Assembly: GCA_018269055.1 (NCBI GenBank)
Contig: JAFDVI010000055.1
Location: forward strand, 1 to 64,000
Length of the DNA stretch: 64,000 nt
Source of the DNA: Acidobacteriota bacterium
GTDB taxonomy: Bacteria > Acidobacteriota > Blastocatellia > RBC074
Direction of reading: 5' to 3'
In this document: piece after piece, positions 20,929 to 29,222 of the stretch
How the letters are laid out: each line of letters begins with the position of its first letter
Position numbering within the stretch: position 1 is the first letter of the stretch
Notes under the pieces: model-generated
What the model was told of the DNA's origin: nothing
The model's database searches: none
The model's input: only the letters and a program-made list of their open reading frames with translations
Position numbers and translations under genes: made by a program

Positions 20929-22689
20929 TCAGTTGATGTTTCGCTCCCGGATCAGCCAACCGTGACCAGCCAATACCGCGAGCGCCAAAAGCAACAGCAA
21001 CCAGACCGCGCTGCGATATTCCCATTGCAGCGTAGTCGCGTTCGCCCAATTTCCCCAACGACCTGAACCTGTCGCTGTCAAATCCGATTCCTCGCGGGAA
21101 ATAGCGTTGGCCGCCGCCGCGTACTCCCTCTGCCCAGCCTTGAACACGTAAACGCCTGCTAAATCAGCCTTTATCGTCACAACGTTGTCACGCGCCGCGA
21201 ATTCGCGCGTCTTGTTTTGGGGATCAGTGACGCTGACGGTTTGCACTTCAGGAGCAACGGCCAGCCTTGCTTCACCGCCCAGATGGACGTTTGCCTGCCG
21301 CAATCCCGGCGCAACGCTGGCTCGCCAAGCAATCAGGTTTGAAATCAGAATTGGCCAGTTGGGGGTTTGCTGCAATGTCGAAAGCTCCGGTCGAAGCCGC
21401 AATCGCAATTCGTGCTGGCCGTTTCGATCAATATCCGTCAACAAGTTGATATTTCCCGCGGTGATGATCGGAGTTCCCGGAATTTGTGAACTCGCGGCTC
21501 CCCAAACCACTCCGCCAAGCGACAAGCCTTCGGTCAGTGGGTGCGCGCGATCAACCACAAACGGGCCAAGGTAGCTGCTTGCGCCAGTTTCGTTAATCAG
21601 ATGCAACGTCCAAGCATCTGCTTCAACTGCCTGCGCGTCAGGTTTGTCCGTGATTATCAATTCAGGCCGTTCCGAAGTCAGCCGAGTTTGCGTTGAAGAT
21701 TCAATCGCACGTTCCACCAACTCGCGCAACTTCGGATCAGCCAGTCGCAAATCCACTCGAGCGATCTTGCTGGCTTCCGGCATCAAAACGATTTCGTTAT
21801 CTACGGCCAAAGCGTCGTTGCCGAGTTTGGCTTTGATCGGAGAAGAACTATTTTTCAGTGTCAGGGTGATCCGGCGCGATTCATTTGCCGCCAAACTGAA
21901 GGATTGCGAATTGCGAATTGCGGATTGCGGATTTTCACTGCCGATAGTTTCGATTGATAAGGTTGCACTGGTTGATTGAGAGGAAAGATTCGTGACTTCC
22001 AACAGCACGCGCTCTTCGTCACCGCGCGCTGAACGGGTCGCTGCTGTAAACGCCAGATTCGGCAACGACGATCCAAATGCCCACCATTGCAAACGGCTGT
22101 CTGTTGGTTCCTGAGCCGGAGCGTGATCGCTGAGAACCAGCACGCGCGCTCGGTTGCCGCCAAGCTCAAACGCAAAGGAAATTGCATCTTCCAATTTTGC
22201 CGAAGCCGCTCCGCATTTCCAGTTTTCAAGCAGTCGAATTGCCTGCTCTGTGTTTCCCGTCGCTTCGCCCAAAAGCTGCGGCGCTTCGCCCGCCAACACA
22301 AACCGCACCGGCTCATACCGATTCGAACGCAGTTCGCGTTGAATTGCCGAAATGGCTCGCTGACGAGAACTTTCTTCGCCGCCCGCCAACATCGAAAACG
22401 AATCATCCAGAACAACCATCAAAGGGCGGGCAGATTCCCCCGTTCGCATCAACGGTTTGGCGGCGGCCATTACCAGCAGCAAAACCGCCAGCAACTCCAA
22501 AAAGAACAGCAGCGGCGTCTGAAGTTTATGAATTCGTTGGCCGCCATCCCATCGTTGCCGCACCTCCATCCATAACAGCAAACTGGAAACCTGCCGCTCT
22601 TTCGCCCGATTGCGTAGAAAGTAAATGGCAACCAGCACCGGCACTGCCAGCAAAGCAAAGAAGGCAACTGGAAAGCTAAAAACAGGCAT
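20929..22689 (-). CDS. BatA-like vWA-domain membrane protein
   Basis: 586 residues from MPVFSF (ATG at 22689). The BatA N-terminal region (two TM helices: AFFALLAVPVLVAIYFL and LLFFLELLAVLLLVMAAAK) precedes a vWA domain with MIDAS-like DDSFS at about 92-96 and a C-terminal TM helix (SAVWLLLLLALAVLAGHGWL). BatA/B-type proteins usually work with a MoxR ATPase and a DUF58 protein in envelope or stress functions; neither is in this window. An alternative TTG start at 22731 would overlap the PIG-L stop as TTGA. A tandem 7-bp array lies in frame inside the gene and codes the short stretch [10 protein letters not shown] between beta-rich segments. Confidence 0.8.
   Translation of the reverse strand: MPVFSFPVAFFALLAVPVLVAIYFLRNRAKERQVSSLLLWMEVRQRWDGGQRIHKLQTPLLFFLELLAVLLLVMAAAKPLMRTGESARPLMVVLDDSFSMLAGGEESSRQRAISAIQRELRSNRYEPVRFVLAGEAPQLLGEATGNTEQAIRLLENWKCGAASAKLEDAISFAFELGGNRARVLVLSDHAPAQEPTDSRLQWWAFGSSLPNLAFTAATRSARGDEERVLLEVTNLSSQSTSATLSIETIGSENPQSAIRNSQSFSLAANESRRITLTLKNSSSPIKAKLGNDALAVDNEIVLMPEASKIARVDLRLADPKLRELVERAIESSTQTRLTSERPELIITDKPDAQAVEADAWTLHLINETGASSYLGPFVVDRAHPLTEGLSLGGVVWGAASSQIPGTPIITAGNINLLTDIDRNGQHELRLRLRPELSTLQQTPNWPILISNLIAWRASVAPGLRQANVHLGGEARLAVAPEVQTVSVTDPQNKTREFAARDNVVTIKADLAGVYVFKAGQREYAAAANAISREESDLTATGSGRWGNWANATTLQWEYRSAVWLLLLLALAVLAGHGWLIRERNIN
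21901..21935. repeat. Tandem 7-bp array inside the vWA gene
   Basis: About five copies of a heptamer of the form GGATTGC/GAATTGC. It belongs to the same family as the arrays at 47923-47955, 54746-54774 and 54842-54870. Here it is translated in frame as [10 protein letters not shown]. Confidence 0.85.
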
Positions 22690-22727
22690 AGGCTGATCCA
22701 AATGACTGTGGCCAATTTCGAGGAATA

Positions 22728-23537
22728 TCAAACCGGAAACAATTCATTCAATTCTGACGAGGAAGGTTGCGCACCGTACTGGCAAAGCTCAAACGCTTCG
22801 GCGTATTGAACTGCGTGCCCTTTTTCGGCTCCATACCGCTGCGTCAGCAAGCCGCGATATTTGTTTGCCACATCGGCATCACGCGCGATCATCCAATCGC
22901 GAATAAAATTCTTTCGGCCTTCGTCGTCATCGGGAACGCCAGGCAAATATCGTCCCTGCCAGGATTCCTTGTCGGCGAACTGAGAAGGCATCGCTTCAAT
23001 GCAGGCGCGTTTTTTCTCAATCACGTCGTCAATGCCGACAACAATCGCCGGATCGAAAGGATAAGGCTTTTTGAAATTGTCGGAGTAATACAGGATCGCG
23101 GGATTTCGGGGGCAAGGCGGCACATCGGTGACGAAAAATGGCGCGGCAACCAACACGGCGGCATCTTCAACCAGCACGCCCGTGTAGCGATGATCCGGAT
23201 GGTAATCGCACGTGCGATGACACAACACGATGTCGGCCTGCCATTCGCGAATCAGCCGGGCGATAGTGCGGCGGTTTTCCAACGTCGGCAACAATTCGCC
23301 ATCGTGAATGTCCAACACCTGCGTTTCAATGCCCAGAATTTTGGCGGTTTGCCGGACTTCAGCTTTGCGGCGAAGCGCCAACGGACCGCCGGCCATTTCA
23401 AAATGGCCGACGTCGCCATTCGTTGTCGCCACGAATTTGACCTTGTGCCCGGCGGCGGCCCATTTCGCCGCGGAACCCGCCGCTTTCAATTCGCAATCGT
23501 CCGGATGCGCTCCGAACGCGATGATTCGTAATGTCAT
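22728..23537 (-). CDS. PIG-L/LmbE-family zinc deacetylase
   Basis: 269 residues. The zinc site is clear: AHPDDCE near the N-terminus and YHPDHRY in the middle (CHRTCDYHPDHRYTG). The family removes acetyl groups from N-acetylglucosamine-linked substrates, as in bacillithiol (BshB), mycothiol (MshB) and GPI-like pathways. RIIAFGAHPDDCELKAAGSA is the usual opening of the acidobacterial and planctomycete branch, whose substrates are mostly unknown. No bshA or bshC is seen nearby. Its stop codon abuts or overlaps the vWA gene, and it lies 83 bp downstream of the S9 peptidase. Confidence 0.88.
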   Translation of the reverse strand: MTLRIIAFGAHPDDCELKAAGSAAKWAAAGHKVKFVATTNGDVGHFEMAGGPLALRRKAEVRQTAKILGIETQVLDIHDGELLPTLENRRTIARLIREWQADIVLCHRTCDYHPDHRYTGVLVEDAAVLVAAPFFVTDVPPCPRNPAILYYSDNFKKPYPFDPAIVVGIDDVIEKKRACIEAMPSQFADKESWQGRYLPGVPDDDEGRKNFIRDWMIARDADVANKYRGLLTQRYGAEKGHAVQYAEAFELCQYGAQPSSSELNELFPV

Positions 23538-23620
23538 TGTTTGAGGAGAAAAAGCTTTTCATCAAATGGCCAAGCCTTTTTCCCTTGAGGTTTGGCCACT
23601 CGAAAAAGAGCAAGTTTTGA

Positions 23621-25657
23621 TTATCGGCTGGCAGCCTGATCTTTTCGCATGTGGTTTTCAAACCAGGCTTGCAGATACAGTTGTTGCAACAATTGATGCG
23701 ATGGTCGCCGCCATCCATGAAATTCATCCGGCATGCGAACCAGCAGCGTTTCTTTCTTGAGCATTTTCAACGCCCGATAAAACTCTTCGCTTTGGCCGAT
23801 GGGAGTTCGCAGGTCTTCTTCGCCAGTCATGACCATCGTTGGCGTTTTGACATTGCCGACATAATGCAGCGGCGAGCGCACGGCAAATTCCATCGGGTCT
23901 TCCCAAGGGAATTTTTTGAACTGATTGTACCAGCTTGGCCCATCGGTAATCCCGACAAAAGAGTGCCAGTCAATCACCGGTCGCATGGAAACCGCCGCTG
24001 CAAACCGGTCCGTGTGACCGACGATCCACGCAGTCAAAACGCCGCCGCCGCTCCCCCCGCAGACAAAAAGGTTGCGTTCATCAATGAAACCTTTCTTTAG
24101 GGCTTCGTCCACGCCCGCCATCAAATCGTCGTAATCCTTGCCGGGATAACTGTACTGGATGCCGTTGACGAAATCCTGTCCGTATCCGGTTGATCCGCGC
24201 GGATTGGTGTACAGCACTGCATATCCATTGGCGGCAAAATTCTGAAACGACCAGTTCCAACCAACCGAATACATTGACCACGGGCCGCCGTGAATCCACA
24301 ACACCATCGGATACTTTTTGCCGGGTTCAAAATTCGCCGGTTTGATCAGCCAACCTTGAATTTTCAACCCATCGGCGGAGGTGTACCACATCTCTTCGGC
24401 ATCGCCGAGCTTCACACCAGACAGCACGTCCGAATTCACGTCAACCAGCGTTTTCATTTCACTGATCTTATTGGCCGGAAAAGTAACCAATGTTGCGGGG
24501 TGTTTTTGATCGGAGCGAACTGCCGCGACTTGGCCATTATCGGAAACCGAAAATCCCTGGAAAAAGAAATCGGCTCCGAGCGATTTTGCACTGTTACCAG
24601 AAAAGGAAAACGAATAGGTATTGGTCTTCCCTTTTTCTTCTGAAGTGAAGTAAATGCCTCCGCTGTTGGCCCACCAAGCCACGTTTTGAGGCGAGCTTGG
24701 CAAATTCCCGACCAATAGCTTCTTTCCGCTGCCATCACTGTTCATCAGGTACAGACTGGCGATGTGATTGGTGTACTGCTTTTCATCGTAGCCGGTGTAA
24801 ATGATCAACTTTCCATCAGGCGAAACCTGTGGATTGCTATCCGGGCCGGAGCGATCAGTTAACGCCTTGATTTCCAGGGTGGCCAGATTGACTGAGTAAA
24901 TTTCGCTGTCGCCGCGCAAATACTCTGCATCGGGTTTGCGAATGCCACTGGCAAAAATCGTTTTGCCGTCCGGCGCCCAATCAAACGCCGTGTGATCAAA
25001 TTTGCCGCTGGTAATTTGCCGGGGCGTTCCGCCCAGAGTCGCATCAATCGTAAACACGTGGGTATAGCCTTTCGGCAACGGACCGCGCCCATCTAAACGC
25101 CATCGCAACCGATCCACAATGACCGCCGGTTTCGCCCATTCAGCGCCTCGCGGACGTTCGGGCATTTTCACCGACAAAATCGGATCGTTGTCGGCAACAA
25201 ATCCCGTAAAGGCGATTTGCTTGCCATCCGGCGACCATTTGATCCCGCCGGGCGACTGCGTCAAATGCGTAAGTTGCGCGATTTCGCGTGTGTCCAACCA
25301 CATGACGTGCAACTGGTTTGTTCCATCGCGGTCGGACAAAAACGCGATGCGTTTTCCGTCCGGCGACCAGACCGGAGAGCTATCGTTGCGCGCGCCGCCG
25401 GTCAGTTCGCGCACTCGATTGCCATCCGCGTCAACGATCCAAAGATTGCTGCGCGATTGATCCTTGACCTTGTCTACCCAGGTACGAGTGAAAACGATTT
25501 GCTTGCCATCGGGAGAAATCTGTGGATTGCCGACGCTTTCCATCTCCATAAACGTATCCTTGCCCAACAAGGTAGTCGGTTGCTGTGCCGAAGCAGGCAA
25601 ACCATACGAAATCACGACAATCATCAAAGCGATGCTCAATCTTGTGCGTTTTGACAT
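23621..25657 (-). CDS. Exported S9-family prolyl oligopeptidase-like peptidase
   Basis: 678 residues with a signal peptide (cleavage near PASAQ) and a CCGGAGG box before the ATG. The N-terminal part is a WD40-like/TolB-type propeller with repeats such as SPDGKRIAFLSDRDGTNQLH and SPDGKQIAFTGFVADND. The C-terminal part is an alpha/beta hydrolase with LWIHGGPWSMY (oxyanion region), the nucleophile in CGGSGGGVLTAW, the Asp in MTGEEDLRTPIGQSEEF and the His in MPDEFHGWRRPSH, the S9C order. Probable role: periplasmic di- or oligopeptide cleavage for nutrition. It may be the first gene of a group with PIG-L and vWA. Confidence 0.92.
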   Translation of the reverse strand: MSKRTRLSIALMIVVISYGLPASAQQPTTLLGKDTFMEMESVGNPQISPDGKQIVFTRTWVDKVKDQSRSNLWIVDADGNRVRELTGGARNDSSPVWSPDGKRIAFLSDRDGTNQLHVMWLDTREIAQLTHLTQSPGGIKWSPDGKQIAFTGFVADNDPILSVKMPERPRGAEWAKPAVIVDRLRWRLDGRGPLPKGYTHVFTIDATLGGTPRQITSGKFDHTAFDWAPDGKTIFASGIRKPDAEYLRGDSEIYSVNLATLEIKALTDRSGPDSNPQVSPDGKLIIYTGYDEKQYTNHIASLYLMNSDGSGKKLLVGNLPSSPQNVAWWANSGGIYFTSEEKGKTNTYSFSFSGNSAKSLGADFFFQGFSVSDNGQVAAVRSDQKHPATLVTFPANKISEMKTLVDVNSDVLSGVKLGDAEEMWYTSADGLKIQGWLIKPANFEPGKKYPMVLWIHGGPWSMYSVGWNWSFQNFAANGYAVLYTNPRGSTGYGQDFVNGIQYSYPGKDYDDLMAGVDEALKKGFIDERNLFVCGGSGGGVLTAWIVGHTDRFAAAVSMRPVIDWHSFVGITDGPSWYNQFKKFPWEDPMEFAVRSPLHYVGNVKTPTMVMTGEEDLRTPIGQSEEFYRALKMLKKETLLVRMPDEFHGWRRPSHQLLQQLYLQAWFENHMRKDQAASR

Positions 25658-25756
25658 AGAGTCCTCCGGTTGAATTGACTGCCAATTTTGGTGATTGAGA
25701 GGGTGAATTGAACCACAACTACCAACGCAAATTCCGTCAATCCGGTTACGGCCAAA

Positions 25757-26485
25757 TCATTCGCTGGACTGGTGAAACAACTCCGGGTCGGTTTTGCGCA
25801 ATCGCCTGACCAGGGCTTGCCACCAATCTTCATAGTGGCCGATTTCGATGTTGGCGGCTTTCGTTTGCCTCGCCACTTCGTCATCCAGTTTGTCAGATTC
25901 GCCCGCGCCAAACTGGATTGCCATTGCCTGAACGCGCGAAGCTCGTTCCGCCAGCAATGTGTACCCAAGCGCGAAACGAATGTCCGTGCCGACGGTAATC
26001 AATCCATGATTTTTCAAAATGCCGATGTGCTTTGTGCTTAAAGCTTCGGCAATGGGATCGGCGCCGTCTTCGGAAAAAACTGTGCCAGTGAATTCGTTAT
26101 AGACAGCCTGCTCCTCAAACAAGAAAGCGCCCATTTGGTCGAACGCTTCAATTTCACGGCCAAGCGCGCTGTATGCAGTAACGTAGGGCGGATGCGTGTG
26201 AACAATCGCGCCCACGTCAGGTCGTCGCCGGTAAATTGCCGGATGAATGTCAATCGAAGGATTCGGGTTGTGCTTCCCTTCGATCACGCGACCTTTCATA
26301 TCCACGCGCACACAGTCATCCGGCGTGATGTCGGCGAAGTAAAACGGATACGGATTCGTCCACAATTCATCTGTGCCGGGAATGCGAACGCTGACGTGAC
26401 CGGCAATGCTGTCATCCATGTTTTCGTTGGCAATGACTCGACACGCGCAAGCCAGATCGAGCCGAATTTGGTCGTGCGGATTCAT
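25757..26485 (-). CDS. Class II aldolase/adducin-family protein
   Basis: 242 residues. The fold is marked by the zinc ligands in AIVHTHPPYVTAYS (HTH) and the third His in ILKNHGLITVG, with SIAGHVSVRIPG near the N-terminus. Members include L-fuculose-1-phosphate aldolase, L-ribulose-5-phosphate epimerase and many decarboxylases. The acidic catalytic residue of the true aldolases is not obvious here, so the reaction is left open. The gene starts 9 nt after the M20 hydrolase stop and is probably co-transcribed with it. Confidence 0.85.
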   Translation of the reverse strand: MNPHDQIRLDLACACRVIANENMDDSIAGHVSVRIPGTDELWTNPYPFYFADITPDDCVRVDMKGRVIEGKHNPNPSIDIHPAIYRRRPDVGAIVHTHPPYVTAYSALGREIEAFDQMGAFLFEEQAVYNEFTGTVFSEDGADPIAEALSTKHIGILKNHGLITVGTDIRFALGYTLLAERASRVQAMAIQFGAGESDKLDDEVARQTKAANIEIGHYEDWWQALVRRLRKTDPELFHQSSE

Positions 26486-26494
26486 AGACGTAAC

Positions 26495-27844
26495 TCACTT
26501 CTTCATCAAATCCAGAACCAACAACGTCATCGCTTTCACCGCCGTGCGCAGAGTCGGTTCAGGGTTTGGCGGCGCGAACAAACTGGAATGATTGCTGGGC
26601 AATTGAGTACCGTTTTTCTGGCTATCTGCCATTTGCTCCGGCGAATACACGCCGACGTAAAAATAGAAGCCCGGAATCTGATGGTTGTCCAAGCCAAAAA
26701 ATCCGAAATCTTCACTGCCCATCACTGGGGGAACCTGAAAAACGCGCTCTCGTCCTAACGATTTTTCCAGCACTGCGCCCATTCGCGCCGTCAACGCCGG
26801 ATCGTTGTATGTCGCCGGAGCATTCGCTTCGCTGACGGTGACAATTGGCGCAAGGTTGGCCGGAATGCCTGCGGTCAGGGCGACGCCTTTGGCAATGCGT
26901 TCAATCGCTGCCAGAATGTTTTGGCGAACTTCCGCTTTGTAGGTTCTGACGGTCAATTGCAAATGCACGTCATCCGGAATGATGTTGTGTTTCGATCCAC
27001 CGTGAATGGAACCGACCGTCACGACCGCCGGATCGAGGGGAGAGTTTTCCCGGCTGACGATGGTTTGCAACGCCAGGACGATTTGCGCCGCAACCACCAC
27101 AGGGTCTTTGGTCGCTTCGGGACGCGAACCGTGGCCACCAATGCCGCGTACCGTGATGTCCACGGAATCAGCGCTGGCCATAAAATATCCCGAAGCATAA
27201 CCGACGGTTCCCGCGACGCCGCCCATTGCGTGCAAACCGAGCAGGTAATCCGGTTTCGGAAAGCGCTGATACAAATTGTCATTGACCATCGCTTTCGCCC
27301 CAGTGACGATTTCTTCCGCCGGTTGCGCCACCAACATCAGCGTGCCTTTCCATTGGTCTTTCAGTTGCGCCAGCAATTTGGCCGTCGTCAACAACGAAGC
27401 GACGTGCGTGTCATGCCCGCAGGCGTGCATCACGCTGACTTCGACTCCCGAATCGTTTTTGGTTTTAACCTTGCTGGCGTATGGCAATCCGGTTTTTTCT
27501 TCGACCGGCAACCCGTCCATATCAGCGCGGACCAGAACCGTCCGGCCAGCCCCGTTTTTCATCAGTGCGACCACACCGTAACTGACCGCGCCGGGCTGGT
27601 CATATTTGCCAACGCGTTCCGTCACTTCATACCCTAACGCGCGAAGCTCGTTCGCCACCATCGCCGAGGTTTTCTCTTCGTGCCCGGAAAGCTCCGGCAT
27701 AGTGTGAAGCGTTTTGTAAGTGGCAACCAGCCTTGCGGTTTCGCTATTCAATAGTTCGTCAATTTTTGCCGCTTGCTGTGCGTTTGCCGTCGCCAACAAC
27801 GCCAGGCAGCTTGCCATCGCCAAAACAATTTTCTTTCCTGTCAT
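26495..27844 (-). CDS. Exported M20D-family amidohydrolase (amino-acylase/carboxypeptidase type)
   Basis: 449 residues from the ATG at 27844 (AAGGAA box; gives a signal peptide ending near ANAQQ). The M20 motifs are LVRADMDGLPVEEKTGLPYA, MHACGHDTHVASLL, QPAEEIVTGAKAMV with the catalytic Glu pair, the dimerisation domain (GGHGSRPEATKDPVVVAAQI), and GSEDFGFF at the C-terminus. The Cys-Gly-His arrangement is that of the M20D branch (hippurate hydrolase, IAA-amino-acid hydrolases), which splits N-acyl or amide bonds. An exported form suggests peptide or N-acyl amino-acid scavenging. First gene of a pair with the class II aldolase. Confidence 0.92.
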   Translation of the reverse strand: MTGKKIVLAMASCLALLATANAQQAAKIDELLNSETARLVATYKTLHTMPELSGHEEKTSAMVANELRALGYEVTERVGKYDQPGAVSYGVVALMKNGAGRTVLVRADMDGLPVEEKTGLPYASKVKTKNDSGVEVSVMHACGHDTHVASLLTTAKLLAQLKDQWKGTLMLVAQPAEEIVTGAKAMVNDNLYQRFPKPDYLLGLHAMGGVAGTVGYASGYFMASADSVDITVRGIGGHGSRPEATKDPVVVAAQIVLALQTIVSRENSPLDPAVVTVGSIHGGSKHNIIPDDVHLQLTVRTYKAEVRQNILAAIERIAKGVALTAGIPANLAPIVTVSEANAPATYNDPALTARMGAVLEKSLGRERVFQVPPVMGSEDFGFFGLDNHQIPGFYFYVGVYSPEQMADSQKNGTQLPSNHSSLFAPPNPEPTLRTAVKAMTLLVLDLMKK

Positions 27845-27907
27845 TCGTATTCCTTGTTGGTTATTGCGCATCCTGCTGCGCTGTTTTATCTGTGCCGCCT
27901 GAAGTCT

Positions 27908-28083
27908 GGACAGATTTGGAGTGCGACGGCTCCAGCGTCGCTTTGGCAGTCCTTCATGTGAATGCCTTTCTCTGCGAAGGCGACAAAAAGTCGCCAAATT
28001 GGATGCGCGCGCGTTGCAACAAGTGTCAACCGCAGGAGAGGACTGCCAAAGCTACGCCAATGGCGCAGCACTCCAAAGTGTCC
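27908..28083. repeat. MITE/REP-like hairpin element (about 176 bp)
   Basis: The ends are imperfect inverted repeats (27908-27924 with 28068-28083). Inside lies a perfect 12-bp inverted pair (27941-27952 with 28040-28051) and a smaller stem in the left arm. No ORF of note. It sits in the 484-bp gap between the divergent M20 and GarR-like genes. The rest of that gap (27845-27907, 28084-28328) shows nothing recognisable apart from the ribosome-binding sites. Confidence 0.65.
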
Positions 28084-28328
28084 TGACATCAGATGTGTCG
28101 CTCAAATCAGCCAGTGACCTGCTTTATGCGCAATTCGGCACCAGCAATGCCGAATTGATTCGGGTTTCAGGTGAATGAAAAGCGCTGTGAATCGGAAACC
28201 GCATTAAACATCGCGCCTTTCAGTCCGTCAATTCTTAGGCGCGTTGTTCAGCCGATTGTCAGATGGCTTCAGCTTGTGGCATCTTTCGGGCCACTCAAAA
28301 CACCACCAAACATGAGGAGATTCGACGA

Positions 28329-29222
28329 ATGCAAGTTGGTTTCATTGGGCTGGGCATAATGGGAGCACCACAAGCCCGCAATCTGTTACGCGCCGGATTT
28401 GAACTGACCGTTGCTACGCGCACCCCAGGCAAAGCCGAAAAGTTCGCTGCGGATAATGCTTCGCTCGGCAAAGTCAAAGCCGTTCAGACTGCCGCCGAAG
28501 TCGCTGCCGCGAGTGAAATCATCATCACCATGGTCACGGATTCGCCCGATGTGGTTGCCGTTTGTCGCGGCGAACAAGGCATTTTCGCCAAGGCGAAACC
28601 GGGTTCGATCATCATTGATATGAGCACCATTTCGCCGGAAGTCACGCGGGAACTGGCCGAAGAAGCCAAAGCCAAAAATTGTTCATGGCTCGACGCTCCG
28701 GTGTCCGGCGGCGAAAAAGGCGCGATTGAAGGCACGCTGACGATTATGGTGGGCGGCGAAGCCGAAGCGCTCGAATGCGCGCGGCCTGTGCTGGAAGCCA
28801 TGGGCAAACGCATCACGCATTTCGGCGTGGCGGGCAACGGTCAATCGGCCAAGCTCTGTAACCAGATTATGACGGCGGTCAATTTGTTGTCGGTGTGCGA
28901 AGCGTTGACCTTCGGCGCTAAATCCGGGCTTGACCTAGTGACATTGCATCAAGCATTGACCGGCGGTGCGGCGAATTCGTGGTCGCTGGAAGTGCTTGGC
29001 AAAAAGATGATCGAGCGCGACTTCAAACCGGCATTCATGGTCAAACTGCAACAGAAAGATTTACGCTTGGTTCTGAGCGCGGCCAATTCCAATCACACGC
29101 CGTTGCCAGCAGCATCGCTGGCACATCAAATGCTCGCCGCCGTTGAAGCCGAAGGCCGTGGCGACGACGGCACGCAAAGCCTGGTCAGAGTTTTCGAGCA
29201 GCTTGCCGGGTTGAAGTCATGA
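28329..29222 (+). CDS. 3-hydroxyisobutyrate dehydrogenase-like NAD(P) oxidoreductase (GarR/MmsB family)
   Basis: 297 residues from the ATG at 28329 (GAGGAG box 8 nt upstream). The N-terminal Rossmann fold has QVGFIGLGIMGAPQARNLL, the substrate-binding motif is DAPVSGGEKGAIEGTLTIMV, the catalytic Lys lies in GVAGNGQSAKLCNQIM, and the all-helical C-terminal domain follows. Family reactions are reversible oxidation of beta-hydroxyacids: tartronate semialdehyde, 3-hydroxyisobutyrate or succinic semialdehyde. Its 3' end overlaps the convergent APC gene by 38 bp. Confidence 0.92.
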   Translation: MQVGFIGLGIMGAPQARNLLRAGFELTVATRTPGKAEKFAADNASLGKVKAVQTAAEVAAASEIIITMVTDSPDVVAVCRGEQGIFAKAKPGSIIIDMSTISPEVTRELAEEAKAKNCSWLDAPVSGGEKGAIEGTLTIMVGGEAEALECARPVLEAMGKRITHFGVAGNGQSAKLCNQIMTAVNLLSVCEALTFGAKSGLDLVTLHQALTGGAANSWSLEVLGKKMIERDFKPAFMVKLQQKDLRLVLSAANSNHTPLPAASLAHQMLAAVEAEGRGDDGTQSLVRVFEQLAGLKS

